A DNA stretch of 64,000 bases from Melastoma dodecandrum (GCA_029817715.1 JARUPY010000506.1:352106-416105), one strand, 5' to 3'; positions 1 to 10,688 are shown, counted from the first letter of the stretch. A program made the numbers and translations. Notes: generated by a model not told the origin, from the sequence alone.

Positions 1-1275
1 TCAGACAATAAATTGGAAGGTCCCCTTCCACTACCTTCTTATGCATCCGACTCCTACTTAGTTTCCAATAACTATTTCTCGGGGGAGATCTCTTCACTTA
101 TTTGTAACGCCACTCTCCGGACCCTTGACCTGTCACATAATGCTCTCATGGGTACCCTCCCTGATTGCCTGAAGTACCTCACCGTCCATCTCATTTACTT
201 GAACCTACGTGAGAATGAGTTGGGTGGTAAGATTCCAGAGATTTTTCATAAAGGAAGTAGGCTGAAGTCACTTGATCTCAGCAGAAATCATTTCGAGGGT
301 GTCTTGCCGAGATCTCTATCCAACTGTAAAAGTTTGGAAGCATTGGATCTTGGCAGCAACAATATATTGGATTTTTTTCCTAGTTGGTTGGGGGATCTTC
401 CGTTAAAGGTACTCAGTTTAAGATCCAACAATTTTTATGGAGATGTTCTTATTTCCATGGAAACTCACAACTTCTCCCAGGTACGCATCATGGACCTCTC
501 CAACAATAATTTTGAGGGTAACATAACGGACAAATTCATCGGTGAATTGCTTGGCATGGCACGAGACAATATCTACAATTCTTCTGGGGTTCTAGATATG
601 CCTTTGTATTATGGGAGTATGGAATATTACTCGGTGATGATCGACTTGAAAGGGGTCGAGACGGAGATGGTGAAGATCAATATCCGATTTGCGTTGCTCG
701 ACTTATCGAGTAACCACTTTCAAGGAGAGATTCCTAAAAGTATTGGATTACTTAGATCGCTCAAGGGTCTGAATTTATCTCTCAACCGTTTTAAGGGAAC
801 CATCCCTCCATCACTTGGGAATTTGACAGATCTTGAATCATTGGACCTCTCCTCTAACCATTTGATGGGAGAAATTCCAAAGGAATTGGTGAAGCTGACA
901 TTCCTTGGATTTTTGGACCTCTCAGGGAACAACCTCACGGGGCCTATACCACTGGGAGGACACTTCAACACCTTTTCAAATAGTTCATTCCAAGGAAATC
1001 CCGAACTCTGTGGTATTCCGCTCATGAGATCGTGCGGTCAGAGAGTACTGCCATCGTCGGAAAGAAAGGACGGTGGAGAGGACGGAGGGTGGCTGGAGTG
1101 GAAGTACGTGGTGTTGGGTTTCGGGAGCGGGATGGGGATGGGGATATCGTTGGGATACATGGTGTTGAAAATGGGAAGGCCTCTCTGGCTAGTCCGAGTG
1201 GTCAACAGACTGGAAGTTAGTAACAGGAAAATGTCCAGAAGGAATGGTAACCATCGGAGGAATGGTGGATGGTAA
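1..1275 (+). CDS. LRR receptor-like protein, C-terminal part
   Basis: This is the C-terminal ~424 residues of a plant receptor-like protein, a plasma-membrane immune or developmental receptor without a kinase domain. The frame is open at base 1, so the start lies outside the window; the first codons already read as LRR (NKLEGPLP). It shows plant-type 24-residue LRRs (LxxLxLSxNxLxGxIP), a non-LRR island (around residues 185-225, with YSVMIDLKG), four more LRRs, a capping region (GNPELCG), an acidic spacer (SSERKDGGEDGG), one transmembrane helix rich in GxxxG-like glycines (about residues 365-385) and a short basic tail. This order matches the Cf-9/RLP class. The last residues are Arg/Asn-rich and there is no kinase. 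Ligand and co-receptor cannot be read from the sequence; SOBIR1-type partnering is family knowledge only. No frame break is visible. Confidence 0.92.
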   Translation, partial: SDNKLEGPLPLPSYASDSYLVSNNYFSGEISSLICNATLRTLDLSHNALMGTLPDCLKYLTVHLIYLNLRENELGGKIPEIFHKGSRLKSLDLSRNHFEGVLPRSLSNCKSLEALDLGSNNILDFFPSWLGDLPLKVLSLRSNNFYGDVLISMETHNFSQVRIMDLSNNNFEGNITDKFIGELLGMARDNIYNSSGVLDMPLYYGSMEYYSVMIDLKGVETEMVKINIRFALLDLSSNHFQGEIPKSIGLLRSLKGLNLSLNRFKGTIPPSLGNLTDLESLDLSSNHLMGEIPKELVKLTFLGFLDLSGNNLTGPIPLGGHFNTFSNSSFQGNPELCGIPLMRSCGQRVLPSSERKDGGEDGGWLEWKYVVLGFGSGMGMGISLGYMVLKMGRPLWLVRVVNRLEVSNRKMSRRNGNHRRNGGW

Positions 1276-1338
1276 ATCGTGAGAATCCAACTTATATGTA
1301 ATATTGAATGTTTCTGGATTTTGCTTCGACAATGTATT

Positions 1339-1344
1339 AATAAA
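1339..1344 (+). terminator. Poly(A) signal of the receptor-like protein
   Basis: An AATAAA hexamer lies 64 bases after the stop codon of the receptor-like protein gene, the usual position for a plant polyadenylation signal. It sits between that gene and the convergent LysM gene. Confidence 0.5.
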
Positions 1345-1452
1345 GCATGCAGCCTCAGGTCTGTGTCTGTCGACCGTCCTCCAGAATGACACGAGATGAC
1401 CAACGGATGCATCTACATATAGGTACAACATGTTGTGTGTAGTTCGTTAACC

Positions 1453-1881
1453 TTAGTTTCCTCTGAGAGCCATAGTGCAGAGCCACTGACCGACGAAGAG
1501 GTCACGGCAGTCCACGTTAGGATTCATTGAATAGAAGTCCTCTCGCGTCACTTTGTTTTTTGTATAAATCGAAAAGCATGTGTCTCCCTTCTTAACGCTG
1601 TACATCCCAGTGCATATGAGCCCCGCAGATGGATCCACTGCCGAGATTGAAGGCGGCGGCATTTCCTTCGAGAAACAGGATTTCACAAAATTGACATGGC
1701 CTGTTGGTGGAACAAGATCCGAGAGAATATAGCATACCGTAAAGAAATTATCAGATGTAAGGTTACTTATAGAAAGCTTACGATCACGGTCGGTGTTGGG
1801 CATAGCAAGACAAACAGCGAGAAAGAAAGCAAGCGATGCAAATGCGCAGAAGATCGTCGCAGACTTGATCTTTTTCTCCAT
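1453..1881 (-). CDS. Small secreted LysM-domain protein
   Basis: A single-exon gene for a 142-residue protein. The ATG at 1881 is chosen because it begins a clear signal peptide (MEKKIKSA then a hydrophobic run to about residue 26); the frame is open 22 codons upstream but without signal character. The C-terminal third is one LysM domain (YSVKKGDTCFSIYTK ... NPNVDCRDLFVGQWLC), with the paired cysteines seen in plant extracellular LysM-only proteins. No GPI site, transmembrane helix or kinase follows. LysM domains bind N-acetylglucosamine polymers such as chitin or Nod factor; binding here is inferred. About 68 residues between signal peptide and LysM are not recognised but contain two cysteines. 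The gene converges on the receptor-like protein gene, with stops 177 bases apart. Confidence 0.82.
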   Translation of the reverse strand: MEKKIKSATIFCAFASLAFFLAVCLAMPNTDRDRKLSISNLTSDNFFTVCYILSDLVPPTGHVNFVKSCFSKEMPPPSISAVDPSAGLICTGMYSVKKGDTCFSIYTKNKVTREDFYSMNPNVDCRDLFVGQWLCTMALRGN

Positions 1882-2194
1882 TCCCCTTCTCTGCTTTAAC
1901 TTCGTCTTCTTGGGATAGATGTGCTCGGTGGCGAGCAAGGCTTGCACTGATTATAGCAAATGAAAGAGTTTTCCTCGGGCGGGTCACCGTCGTGATGACT
2001 TACGCATGACCGACTGAAATGAACTAGGTCAATAGCATTGTTTGCGATACAAGATGGATGTGGGTCTTGTCTTTTCATCTGCTAATAAGCTTCTAATACC
2101 GTTTAGAACTTAAACAAAGATGACAATGGCGCGAAGTCGATGCCCTCCTATGGCTGCAGTTGCTTTCTTATTTGTGGGAATAACATTTATGTTC
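1882..2194. other. 5' flank of the LysM gene
   Basis: Non-coding sequence upstream of the LysM gene. No convincing TATA box, exon or repeat was seen. Confidence 0.4.
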
Positions 2195-2735
2195 GCTATT
2201 TTGGGTACGGATACGCGGAAAGCGAAAATACATTCTAATTTTATTTCTAAAAACGGCTTACATTCTTCTCTCCGGAGATATCTATTTATAACCTAAAAAT
2301 ATAAAAACCAATATCCCAAAATATTATTCAAAACATAAAATATAAACTAACTTTAACAACAAAAATAGCATAATCCCAATAATCTTTGATGTTTTGCTGC
2401 CAATACCAAAATTTTCTCTTATTTTTTTGAATAATGATTTATTCAAACTTTTCTTTAACAAATCTTTAATCTCATCTTCTGAATATCGATCTTTAGAGCT
2501 ACTCTTTAAATATTTGATTATTTCAACATTTCGTTGAATTCTTACTCGTTTTTCCTCTTTATCATCTTCCAATATAAGTACGCTTTCTTATTTCCACACA
2601 ATAGGAAAGCTTTTCTTTTTATTTTCACGGACTATCAAGATTCACAATGCTGCGAGTCATATTTTTAAAATACAAAGCACAATTTTTCTCTAAAATTTGA
2701 CCCACACTCAACAAACTCTGTCTGATTCCAAGGAT
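2195..2735 (-). repeat. Diverged Copia LTR remnant
   Basis: The stretch matches, in order and orientation, the LTR that begins at 38517 (shared blocks ATTTTGGGTA, CGGCTTACATTCT, GATATCTATTTATAACC, GATCTTTAGAGCT, AATAGGAAAGCTTTTCTTTTT). The orientation assignment comes from the 38.5-kb copy, where a primer-binding site and gag lie to the left, so the parent element reads on the minus strand. No internal region is attached here. This copy lacks the plastid rRNA insertion found in the 38.5-kb copy. Confidence 0.7.
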
Positions 2736-3389
2736 TGTCATAACCCAATTTTCTTTCTACAAAAAATCACAAAAAAATAATAGAAAAATTGAAAAACATC
2801 GAAAATAAAAAAATCATTTAAAATCATCAAAAATAATCTAAATAATAAAGAATCATCAAAGATCAACAAAAATCCACAGAGAAAAATCATAAAAAAAAAT
2901 TCGATAAAAAATAATAAATAGCTACACACAGATACTCAATGGAGACACAGAAATAAGCACGGAGAGAAGGAAAAGAAAAAAAAAGGCTTCGTCGTCAAAG
3001 GTATGGTTTTCTTTTTTATTTTCTCGCTAAAAATTGCATCAGATTATATTCCAGCCGGCCGAGCTCCCATCATCCATCGACACGACCCCCAACTCGTGTC
3101 TCCTGGAAAGCAGACGCTCAACGACTCCGTCCGCAACTTATGCTACCCGACAATCCGGTAAATTCTTTCCTTTACTTCTGTTTAATTCGATGAATTTATC
3201 TACTTTAATTATTTTTATATTTATTTTTCGCAACCAACGGTGGCGTGCGACACTTCTCAATCAACACGAAATATTGAGAATCGGCGATCTGAAAGGTTCT
3301 CGTCAACCGTTTCCCATGGTGCAAAACATGACTGTCCTGACAAAGCTGTGTTGACACGATATAAAATCTTGGGCCTAATTCTGACAAAG
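2736..3389. other. AT-rich non-coding stretch
   Basis: From 2760 to 2990 the sequence is nearly pure A/T with poly-A runs. From 3034 to 3389 it is mixed sequence with short frames lacking any recognisable domain. No gene is supported. Confidence 0.5.
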
Positions 3390-3810
3390 CCTGTAACAGC
3401 CCATGAGGCCTACAGCCAAGTTAAACATATCAAGCATGCACCCGCAGTCTACACGGACTATGTGGCATAAGAAGTCTACAGAGGCGGGGTAATAACCTTG
3501 TAATCAAGGGAAGTCTACAAGCATGCGCCTCCAAGAGACATAAAGTCTACAGGCTTACGCATGTGAAGGATACGAAGTCTACAGGCCTGCGCCTGCAAAA
3601 GACACGTGTCAAAGGTAAACGGTTCCACAGCCCCGAGATAAATGGGACTTGTTACCCACGCTTATATCAACACACGTATTAAAAGACAACCAATTAAACC
3701 CGAAGTTAGAGGAGTTTACGATCCACGATCAAACGAGTAGAAGTCAGTTAGCTCCGAGATTCTTGGGGAGAATCGAGTCTGGAAAATCTTCGAAAGGTCG
3801 TAACAAACAG

Positions 3811-3820
3811 GGTATAAAAG
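3811..3820 (+). promoter_or_regulatory. TATA-like box of the putative LTR
   Basis: GTATAAAAGG lies upstream of a leader-like stretch inside the putative LTR. It would be the U3 promoter if the LTR assignment is right. Confidence 0.45.
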
Positions 3821-3946
3821 GGAGAAGATCTCCCTCAGAGAAAATCACGAACAAATCAGCCAACAGAAGCTTATCTTACTCGTCGCCCTTTAGTTGTTAG
3901 TTGTTAGGATTCCCCGACCTGGGCGAAACTCTTAAAGTTTCATTGG

Positions 3947-4262
3947 TCTTCCTTCCACCATCAGACTGAGCAACCGTAGCTCCGGCAAGAAATCCCCTCC
4001 TTCACTTCCACCACCAGAGTGAGCAACCGTAGCTCTGGTAACAGCCCTCCGCCTTCGACTCCAACGCCAGGACGAGCCACCGTAGTCCTGGTACTCACCT
4101 CCGACTTCGACTCCAACGCTAGGACGAGCCACCGTAGACCCGGTACTCACCTCCGTCTTCGACTCCAATACCAGAACGAGCCACCGTAGTCCGAGTACAC
4201 ATCTTCGCCTTCGACGCCTCCGCCAGGGTCAGCCACCGCAACCTTGGTGTCCACATCCGCCT
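3947..4262 (+). repeat. Minisatellite, about 52 bp x 6
   Basis: Six head-to-tail imperfect copies share the core TTCGACTCCAACGCCAGGAC followed by GAGCCACCGTAG and a CTGGTACTCACCTCCG tail. Copies 3 and 4 are the most alike; the outer ones are diverged. The array lies downstream of the TATA-like box, so it would be in the transcribed part of the LTR. Confidence 0.8.
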
Positions 4263-4509
4263 CAGCACCCGATCGCATCTAGTCCATCAAGTCCAGCAGC
4301 TAAGTCCTGCTGCCCGAGGAGCACAAGTCTACAGCGCTCTGCCATCAAGTCTACGACGACGCCCCAAGTCTACGGAGCACTGTAGCTAGTCTACAATCTT
4401 ACCACCGTCCTTATTTTTACTTTTATGGCTGTAAGCTCTCTTTACTTCGTGTAAAAACTGTTTGCATTCAATCAATCTCTTCAATTACTTACTAGCGACC
4501 ACATCTATA

Positions 4510-4993
4510 AATCTCTGTGAGTCTTATTGCCAAATATTTCCGGCGTGATCCGTTTCCTACGCGAACAAGCTGGTATTGAGAAGCTGCAACTTATATGGTG
4601 AAATCCCTTCATATGTTTGGACGATGCTGACGCTGGATCTAAGCTATAATGAATTGTGGGAATTTCCATTGCCCACATTATTCTACTTGCTTGCACATCA
4701 ACTCTGGCGGTAAGGATGTAACGGTGTGGGAAAATGGCCAGAAGATTTCCTATCAAGGAGATGGAGACATACAAGGTGGCTCTGCGTCATATTTCCACGA
4801 CCAGTATTGGGGATTCAGTAGCACGGGAGACTTTTTGGATGACAAAGACTACCAGAACTTGCGATTCACAGTGACACCCTCATCATCATCATCGAACTTG
4901 ACGGATGTGTACACATCGGCGCGCATTGCGCCAATTTCCTTGACTTATTTTCACTACTGCCTGGAAAATGGCAATTACACGATGGAACAATAG
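4510..4993 (+). pseudogene. LRR-malectin receptor kinase fragment
   Basis: Around 4568-4670 a frame reads as an LRR repeat (SCNLYGEIPSYVW, LTLDLSYN). It is followed by a malectin-domain start: CLHINSGGKDVTVWENG, the YQGDGD turn, YWGFSSTGDF, then YTSARIAPISLTYFHYCLENGNYT. This order matches LRR-VIII-2 receptor kinases (At1g53430 type), where the malectin domain lies between LRRs and transmembrane helix. The fragment stops at NYTM, and the rest of the malectin domain, the membrane helix and the kinase are absent. The LRR and malectin parts are contiguous without a clear intron, and the upstream LRRs are missing. It is a truncated gene piece inside a mosaic that continues with a UPL fragment. 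Confidence 0.82.
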
Positions 4994-5440
4994 CACCAGC
5001 AGCAACAGCGGCAGTAGTGGCAGCAGCGGCAGCAACAGCAGCTGCCACTGTCAACTCCTCCTCGATGCCACCATCTCGTCCGCTGCCGAAGCGTCCTCCT
5101 CCTCCGTGCCGCTGCCCCTCTATTCTGACCTCATCGGCATCCCTGTCGCCACGCCTCTGTTCTCCTCGGACCTGGGCAACCTGTGCTCGGCGTTCCCAGC
5201 AACCACAACAGCAGCCTCTCCAATCCAGATTTGAATCCTCGTCCCTCCAGGAGTATGACCTGCAGCCGCCATTATGGAAGCAACAAGTTCATTGACGACA
5301 TTGAAGACCTCTGTCATTCTCGCGTCCTCAGCCTCCGTCGGAATCGAGCTCTCCAGATACTTCTCCAGAAGTTTCCGAAGAATCGAACCGCCTAGAACAT
5401 GAGGATGGCTGGAAAGGGAGGTTGACCTCACCGTCTGCAT
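4994..5440. other. Low-complexity linker between gene fragments
   Basis: Bases 4990-5100 are rich in CAG/AGC trinucleotides. The remainder is GC-rich with open frames on both strands but no recognised domain. About 47 bases at 5158-5204 match 32153-32199 in the second gene-fragment mosaic at roughly 85% identity. No real gene can be supported. Confidence 0.5.
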
Positions 5441-6659
5441 GTCTGAACTTGGAGGATAACAAGAGAGAACGAGCCTGTGGACGATGGAACGGAAAGGCCA
5501 ATCAAAATTTGGTCAAACCACATAGACACAGAAATTGCAAATCAGGGAACTGGTACGGTAGTTGGAAGCAATTGCTTGCAAGCCCAAGACTGTCAGGAGT
5601 CTTTTCCGAGAGATCATATTGCTATTGAGCCTATTTCATTTGACTCCCCTCCTGATCAGCCAGACACCATGGAGACCGATGACGGTGATGATCCGATTGG
5701 TGGGGATAATGCTATGGTTTTGGATTTTGTTGTCCCATCCACCAGATCTGATAATGGCGTTGGAAATGCTCTAAGATTTGTACCTGAAGATGTTGCTCCA
5801 ACATTGCCCATCATTGATGATGCGGATAATCAGGTCACGGCATCTTCTTGTCCAGGCTGGGTAAGCGAGGCTTGCGCTTCTACTGTGCAGACTGATGCTG
5901 ATGTTGATATGAACAATTATGATTCTGAAGGCAATCAAGTCGGGCAGTCAGCTTCTCGTACTGGACATGTTGTTTGTGAGCCCTCATCATCAATGCAAAA
6001 TCTTGGAGATGCTCAGAATGGCAATCAAGCTGATCATGCAGTTTCAAATTCTGGGCCGAGTGAGAATACCATTGACCCAACATTTTTGGAGGCATTGCCC
6101 GAGGAGCTGCGTACAGAAGTTCTAGCTTCCCAGCAAGCTCAGCCAGTCCAGCCTCAGACCTATGTACCACTGTCGGCTGAAAAGATTGATCCTGAATTCT
6201 TAGCTGCACTTCCTCCAGAAATTCAAGCTGAAGTCTTGGCACAGCAAAGAGTGCGTAGGGGGCAACAGCTGGCACAGCCAGTAGTCGATATGGACAATGC
6301 TTCAAAGTGATTTGCGCGAAGAGGTGCTTTTGACTTTGTCGGAAGCAGTGTTGTCGGCTTTACCTTCACCAGTGCTTGCTGAAGCAAATATACTTAGGGA
6401 CCGAGTAATGAGTCATTACCAAGCAAGGAGTCTTTTTGGAGGCATCCACCGACTGAATAATAGGAGGAATGGTCTTGGTTTCGAACGGCAGTCAGCAATG
6501 GACAGAGGCTTTGGTGTAACAATAAGCCGTAGAAATATTTCATCTACATCCAATAGCATGAAAGGGAAGGAATTCGAAGGTGAACAACTTTTGGACATGG
6601 ATGCTTTGAAAACTCTAGTCCATCTTCTAAGATTAGCACAGTTTTCAGGCGTGTCTTAA
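5441..6659 (+). pseudogene. UPL1/UPL2-type HECT E3 ligase fragment
   Basis: Two frames together give about 400 residues from the middle of the giant UPL1/UPL2 ubiquitin ligases. The first (to about 6305) carries two DUF4414-like repeats, NTIDPTFLEALPEELRTEVL and KIDPEFLAALPPEIQAEVL, followed by AQQRVRRGQQ and PVVDMDNAS. After a frame change near 6300 the second continues with DLREEVLLTLSEAVLSALPSP, SHYQARSLFG, RLNNRRNGLGF and LLRLAQ. The amino-terminal armadillo-like part and the catalytic HECT domain are both absent. The frameshift and double truncation make it a pseudogene fragment. Its first recognisable residues abut the low-complexity linker without a splice signal, so the join with the receptor-kinase fragment is genomic. 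Confidence 0.87.
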
Positions 6660-7222
6660 AAAGAAACAAGAGTTTTTGAGTATTCGTGGGTCCAGTCCAG
6701 TCCAGTCCAGTCTGCCTGGCAAATGCAAAACTGTGCCATGACTTTCTGTTGACCTGGTTTTGATGATGAACTTAAGCGACATGTTACTGGTGGTAAGCAA
6801 CATGTTACTGGTGGTCAGTAATAATGTTTCACAAGTTATGTGTTCATTCTTAGTGATGAGCTTGAGCAATACGTTGCTGAACCACAGCTAGTAGCAGTTA
6901 TATATTATTACGTTCCAGTACATTGTTACTGTGATATTACGCATAGAAGTTGAAAATATGGAAACATATTTTTAATAATCATGATTTATTCCAAGATTTA
7001 TTTTAATCTATCTCAGATAATTATTCTGAGTGTCTAGGTTCGTTTAACGTAGCCTAATGATCTTATTATAAACTATTAGGCAACAAAATATATTGAGATT
7101 ATCTTTCCAATTGTTATTTTTGGAAGCAAAATATCCTTTTGATTCCCTGCAGCAACGTCTTGCTGTAATAGGAGAAAATATCAAATTAAATATATTTAAT
7201 TAAATATATTGATTAGATATGA
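6660..7222. other. Non-coding stretch with short repeats
   Basis: It holds a four-fold GTCCA repeat (about 6691-6710), a short duplicated TGTTACTGGTGG (6782 and 6810) and then AT-rich sequence with TTAAATATATTTAATTAAAT. No gene seen. Confidence 0.45.
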
Positions 7223-8762
7223 TGTTGGAGATTGGAAATAATCTACTTGATTGAGATGAGTAAAGGAAGTTACCGTTTGTGTCTTTCCTTTTATAACACA
7301 GCAAATGTTGAGCAGACCGTTGTTGTGTCCTTGCTGCCAGTTTTGGCAATAAATCTTGTTGATTGCCTAGACGATTTCCGTCCTCCTTCTTCGTTATAAT
7401 CAGACCATAGACGACTTTTTCTCTCTGCCTTTGTGCATCTGTGCATCTGTGTGGTCTGTGTGGTCTGTGTGAGCTTTGTGCGTCGACGGAGAGCGGAAGG
7501 TGCTAAGTGTCTCCTGGTTCTTTCTCTTGCAAGCTGCGTGTGAGAGTGTCAAGGGGCTGAGGTCAGATCCCTTGAATCGTCTGAGAGGGACTGTGTGTCC
7601 TCGGTGCGTTCAACGAGCAACCGGCGAATCGTCTGAGGGAAGCTAAGTGAATACCTGCTCTGAATTCAGTAACCGGTTGCTGACCCATCGGCAAGAAGCC
7701 GTTCTTGTCGTGTCTTTTCGCAGGGAAGTCTCGAGCCTACGGAGTTTGAGCAGTTAGACACGCACTTGCGGGTGCGCGCCAGAAGTCTCGTGCCTGCAGG
7801 GTAGAGCAGGAGTTGGGAACGCCGCCGGAGTGGAAAGAGTTCCTCCCGAGCACAGGGGTGCTGTGCAGAAGTCTTGAACGCCTGATACAGAGGGTTAGTA
7901 AAGCAGGTTGCGTGGAAGCCAACGGATCGGAAAATTCCACCCTAGGCACTGGGTGTGCAGTGCAGTGAGTCACGGCTGTGGTAACCGTGCACGTCCGAAC
8001 TGAGTGTAGGACGTATACCTTCTAAGTGGTCTTTGTGATTTTCTTTGTGATCTTTGTGGTTCCTATCTTCGTGATCTTTGTGGTTCAACTTTGTGGTTGT
8101 CTCTTAAGCAAGTGCAGGCTTATCTTAAGGAGAGACAAGATCTGTGTGGAAATCCTCTTCTGAGCAAACAAGTGCTGAAGCAATCCTTCGCTGTGAAACA
8201 GAAACGAGCTGCTCTCTGAGAATACATTCTTCACCGTAAGGAGTTATCTGCGAGGATTTATACTCTAACATAACGTTGTCTGTGCTCTTTGATAAGTCAG
8301 GTTTAAGCGACAACGAGCTGTGTGGAATCCATTGAGCTACCAACTGCTGAGGATAAGCATCATTCTGCTGGAAACGAGAAGACGTCCACTGTGTGAGGAG
8401 CTGACCGTTGCCAGGAGTGATCATCTATTGTACGGGATTCTAAATCTCACTTTGTGAGAGGAACATACGCCTAGTGCAAGGGCTCTTTGCACCCATTATT
8501 TTATATAGTGGAATCACCTTGTTGGTGGAAAGTGGACGTAGGTCAATTAAGGCCGAACCACTATAAATCACTGTGTCCATTACGATCGCGCAACACTCGT
8601 ACGAAAACCTACTCGACAAAATCGTAACAGTTACAGTAAGGTATTTCTCATTCTGAGAAACGCTCTGCTGTGATACAGTACGCTTCCGCTTACACCGAGA
8701 AAGGGCGAAAAAGTGATAAACACTAATTCACCCCCCTCTTAGTGTACATAAACGATCCAACA
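7223..8762 (+). repeat. Isolated Copia-type LTR (1.54 kb)
   Basis: The unit starts TGTTGGA and ends TCCAACA, an exact 7-bp inverted terminus. A TATA-like CCTTTTATAACACAG lies near 7290. Near the right end it carries the box AACACTAATTCACCCCCC, also present at the U5 end of the 11.5-kb element (there on the minus strand), so the two belong to related Copia lineages. The adjacent right flank does not contain a TGGTATCAGAGC-type primer site and no 5-bp target duplication was found. It may be a solo LTR whose edges have mutated, or a truncated end. Confidence 0.6.
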
Positions 8763-9646
8763 CTTTCCCTTTCGGACAAGCCACCTCTCCACATCTACCC
8801 GGGCCTGACTCTACAGCCCACCAGGCTACCAATAATTTGGAACCCTATTCCACGACTTTTTCTATTTCAATTCGCAATCAAAATTATCTCTATTTTGTTA
8901 ATCACCTGAGTCCACTAACTTAAGATATAGTTAGCAATTGACATAGTCAAGACATGGACATATCTTGTCGCTTAAAGCAACGTAGCCCGAAACTAAGTTG
9001 TTTTCTTTCGATCCAAATAAACTAAATCACCAAACTGGGTTTCAAGAGGTTGTTAGTGAGACAAAATCCCAATTACCCCAAACTCACAAAATAACAAGTT
9101 TTTAATGTAATCTGTATATTTTACCTTTATTTTATTAAGTGAGTTGTTTCCTTCACCTTACTGATCTGCGTGACACTAGGACAACTTTTCAGAAACTCAA
9201 CAGTTGCACCAACAACATCGTACATCAACTCTATAAAACATTAATCCAGAATAAACTCAAACTTATGAGTCAATAATCCCTGGACGATGCACTAATAAAA
9301 TAATTAAAATGGTTTTCTTATTTATTCATTATCAAAACACGAAACGAGGGTTATCTTGTTTGTACTTAGACAATATTCATTCAATTGAATTGTCATTCTT
9401 TCATTTTCAAGCCAAGTCAAACCCATAAGCGAGAAACATTGTGCATATCCAATTGAAAAACTTTAACTAGCAGTTTCCAATTCAAGTTCATTCGAAACAA
9501 ATAAACTCCAGGTTAGAAGAATTTTAACTTCTCCAAGGAATATGGGGGTAAATTCATTGAAAATCCCAAATAATATAGGGATATCCAGAGATTTAGGGAT
9601 ATCCAGATCTTACTTGGATGATCCCATCATATGCCCATAATATAAC
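8763..9646. other. AT-rich intergenic sequence
   Basis: No coding frame, repeat array or mobile-element end was recognised. It adjoins the left end of the triplicated segment. Confidence 0.4.
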
Positions 9647-10473
9647 AAAGTTTGCAAATCACCAAATTTTATGGGAGAATTATTCCTCACAAGAAGCAAA
9701 ACCAAATAAATCTCCTCTAATTGATTTATTACACATGGAATAGGGATGGCCTCTAATTATCTACAACATTGTGAGAATGTACGAGTGCTCGGTGTCTCAC
9801 TTGTCATGCATTATTTAGTTTTTTTTTTTATCTTAAAATTCTCGAGACATGACCCAACTGTTAAACGTAATTGATGTGATAATGAAAAGTCAAATTGAAG
9901 TATAAATTTTATTAAAGCATTTTAACTTTTTAAGTAAAGTTAACAAAATTTCTGAAAAAGTTTTTTTTTAAGAAATAGTAAATTAGACAAACATCAGATT
10001 ATGTCGAATATTAATCGTTTTCGGATTTATAAACAAGCTAATATTCAAAAAAAATGTAGACACGAGTTTTTTTCTTTCTTTTCTTGTTTTTTTTTATCAA
10101 CGCGTTTAACCCATTAAATACGAATTACGATTAAATTAAAATCAAATATAATTTTATTGGGGTGTCCGTATATTAGAGAGAAACATGAACATGACGTAAT
10201 GATGGGACCCCAATTAACACGATGACGACGACAACGATGATGATCCCTAGGACTCGTGTAGTAATCATGATTATTTCCACATAAGAAAATAAACTCATCC
10301 CAATGTGATGTGATTTGATCCACATGCTTTTTCCCTGTCTCCCTTCTTTTCCTTACTTTCCTAAATACGTGCACGTAACGGTCACCTAGTTTACTAATTA
10401 TTATTAAATTTTTTAATAAATTTTACTAATCGTTACTAACAAATTCAACGCGAAATTAATAAAAAATATAGTA
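9647..10473 (+). repeat. Triplicated segment, copy 1 (empty site)
   Basis: This 827-bp segment is repeated at 10474-22837 and 22838-26104. Here CTGTT (9858-9862) is uninterrupted, so it is the pre-insertion allele of the retrotransposon target. The 5' part (AAAGTTTGCAAATCACC onward) and 3' part (CTGTTAAACG to AATATAGTAAAA) are both present. The copy junctions share only a short A-rich microhomology. Its 3' end contains the beginning of the foldback element completed only after copy 3. Confidence 0.9.
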
Positions 10474-10683
10474 AAAGTTTGCAAATCACCAAATTTTATG
10501 GGAGAATTATTCCTCACAAGAAGCAAAACCAAATAAATCTCCTCTAATTGATTTATTACACATGGAATAGGGATGGCCTCTAATTATCTACAACATTGTG
10601 AGAATGTACGAGTACTCGGTGTCTCACTTGTCATGCATTATTTAGTTTTTTTTTTAACTTAAAATTCTCGAGACATGACCCAA

Positions 10684-10688
10684 CTGTT
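10684..10688 (+). other. Target-site duplication, left
   Basis: CTGTT immediately precedes the left LTR and recurs immediately after the right LTR at 22227-22231. It is single at the empty site (9858-9862), which proves the 5-bp duplication typical of LTR element insertion. Confidence 0.95.

Larger units (their letters stand above)
3390..4502 (+). repeat. Probable isolated LTR with internal minisatellite
   Basis: The unit has LTR-like organisation: a TG start near 3391, many copies of a short AGTCTACA-type motif (3450-3600 and 4320-4400), a TATA-like box (GGTATAAAAGGG at about 3810), a leader, a 52-bp minisatellite, and a T-rich 3' part ending in CA near 4502. No PBS or PPT is visible outside it and no target duplication was found, so the ends and the solo-LTR status are inferred. 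Confidence 0.5.

Noticed and set aside
5120..5440. 106-codon minus-strand frame in the first mosaic
   Set aside because: It covers a low-complexity, GC-rich linker and has no recognisable domain. It partly reflects the shared joint seen at 32.15 kb.
7223..8762. Claim of a clean solo LTR with target duplication
   Set aside because: Inverted ends are good, but no matching 5-bp flanks were found. It is kept only as an isolated LTR with moderate confidence.
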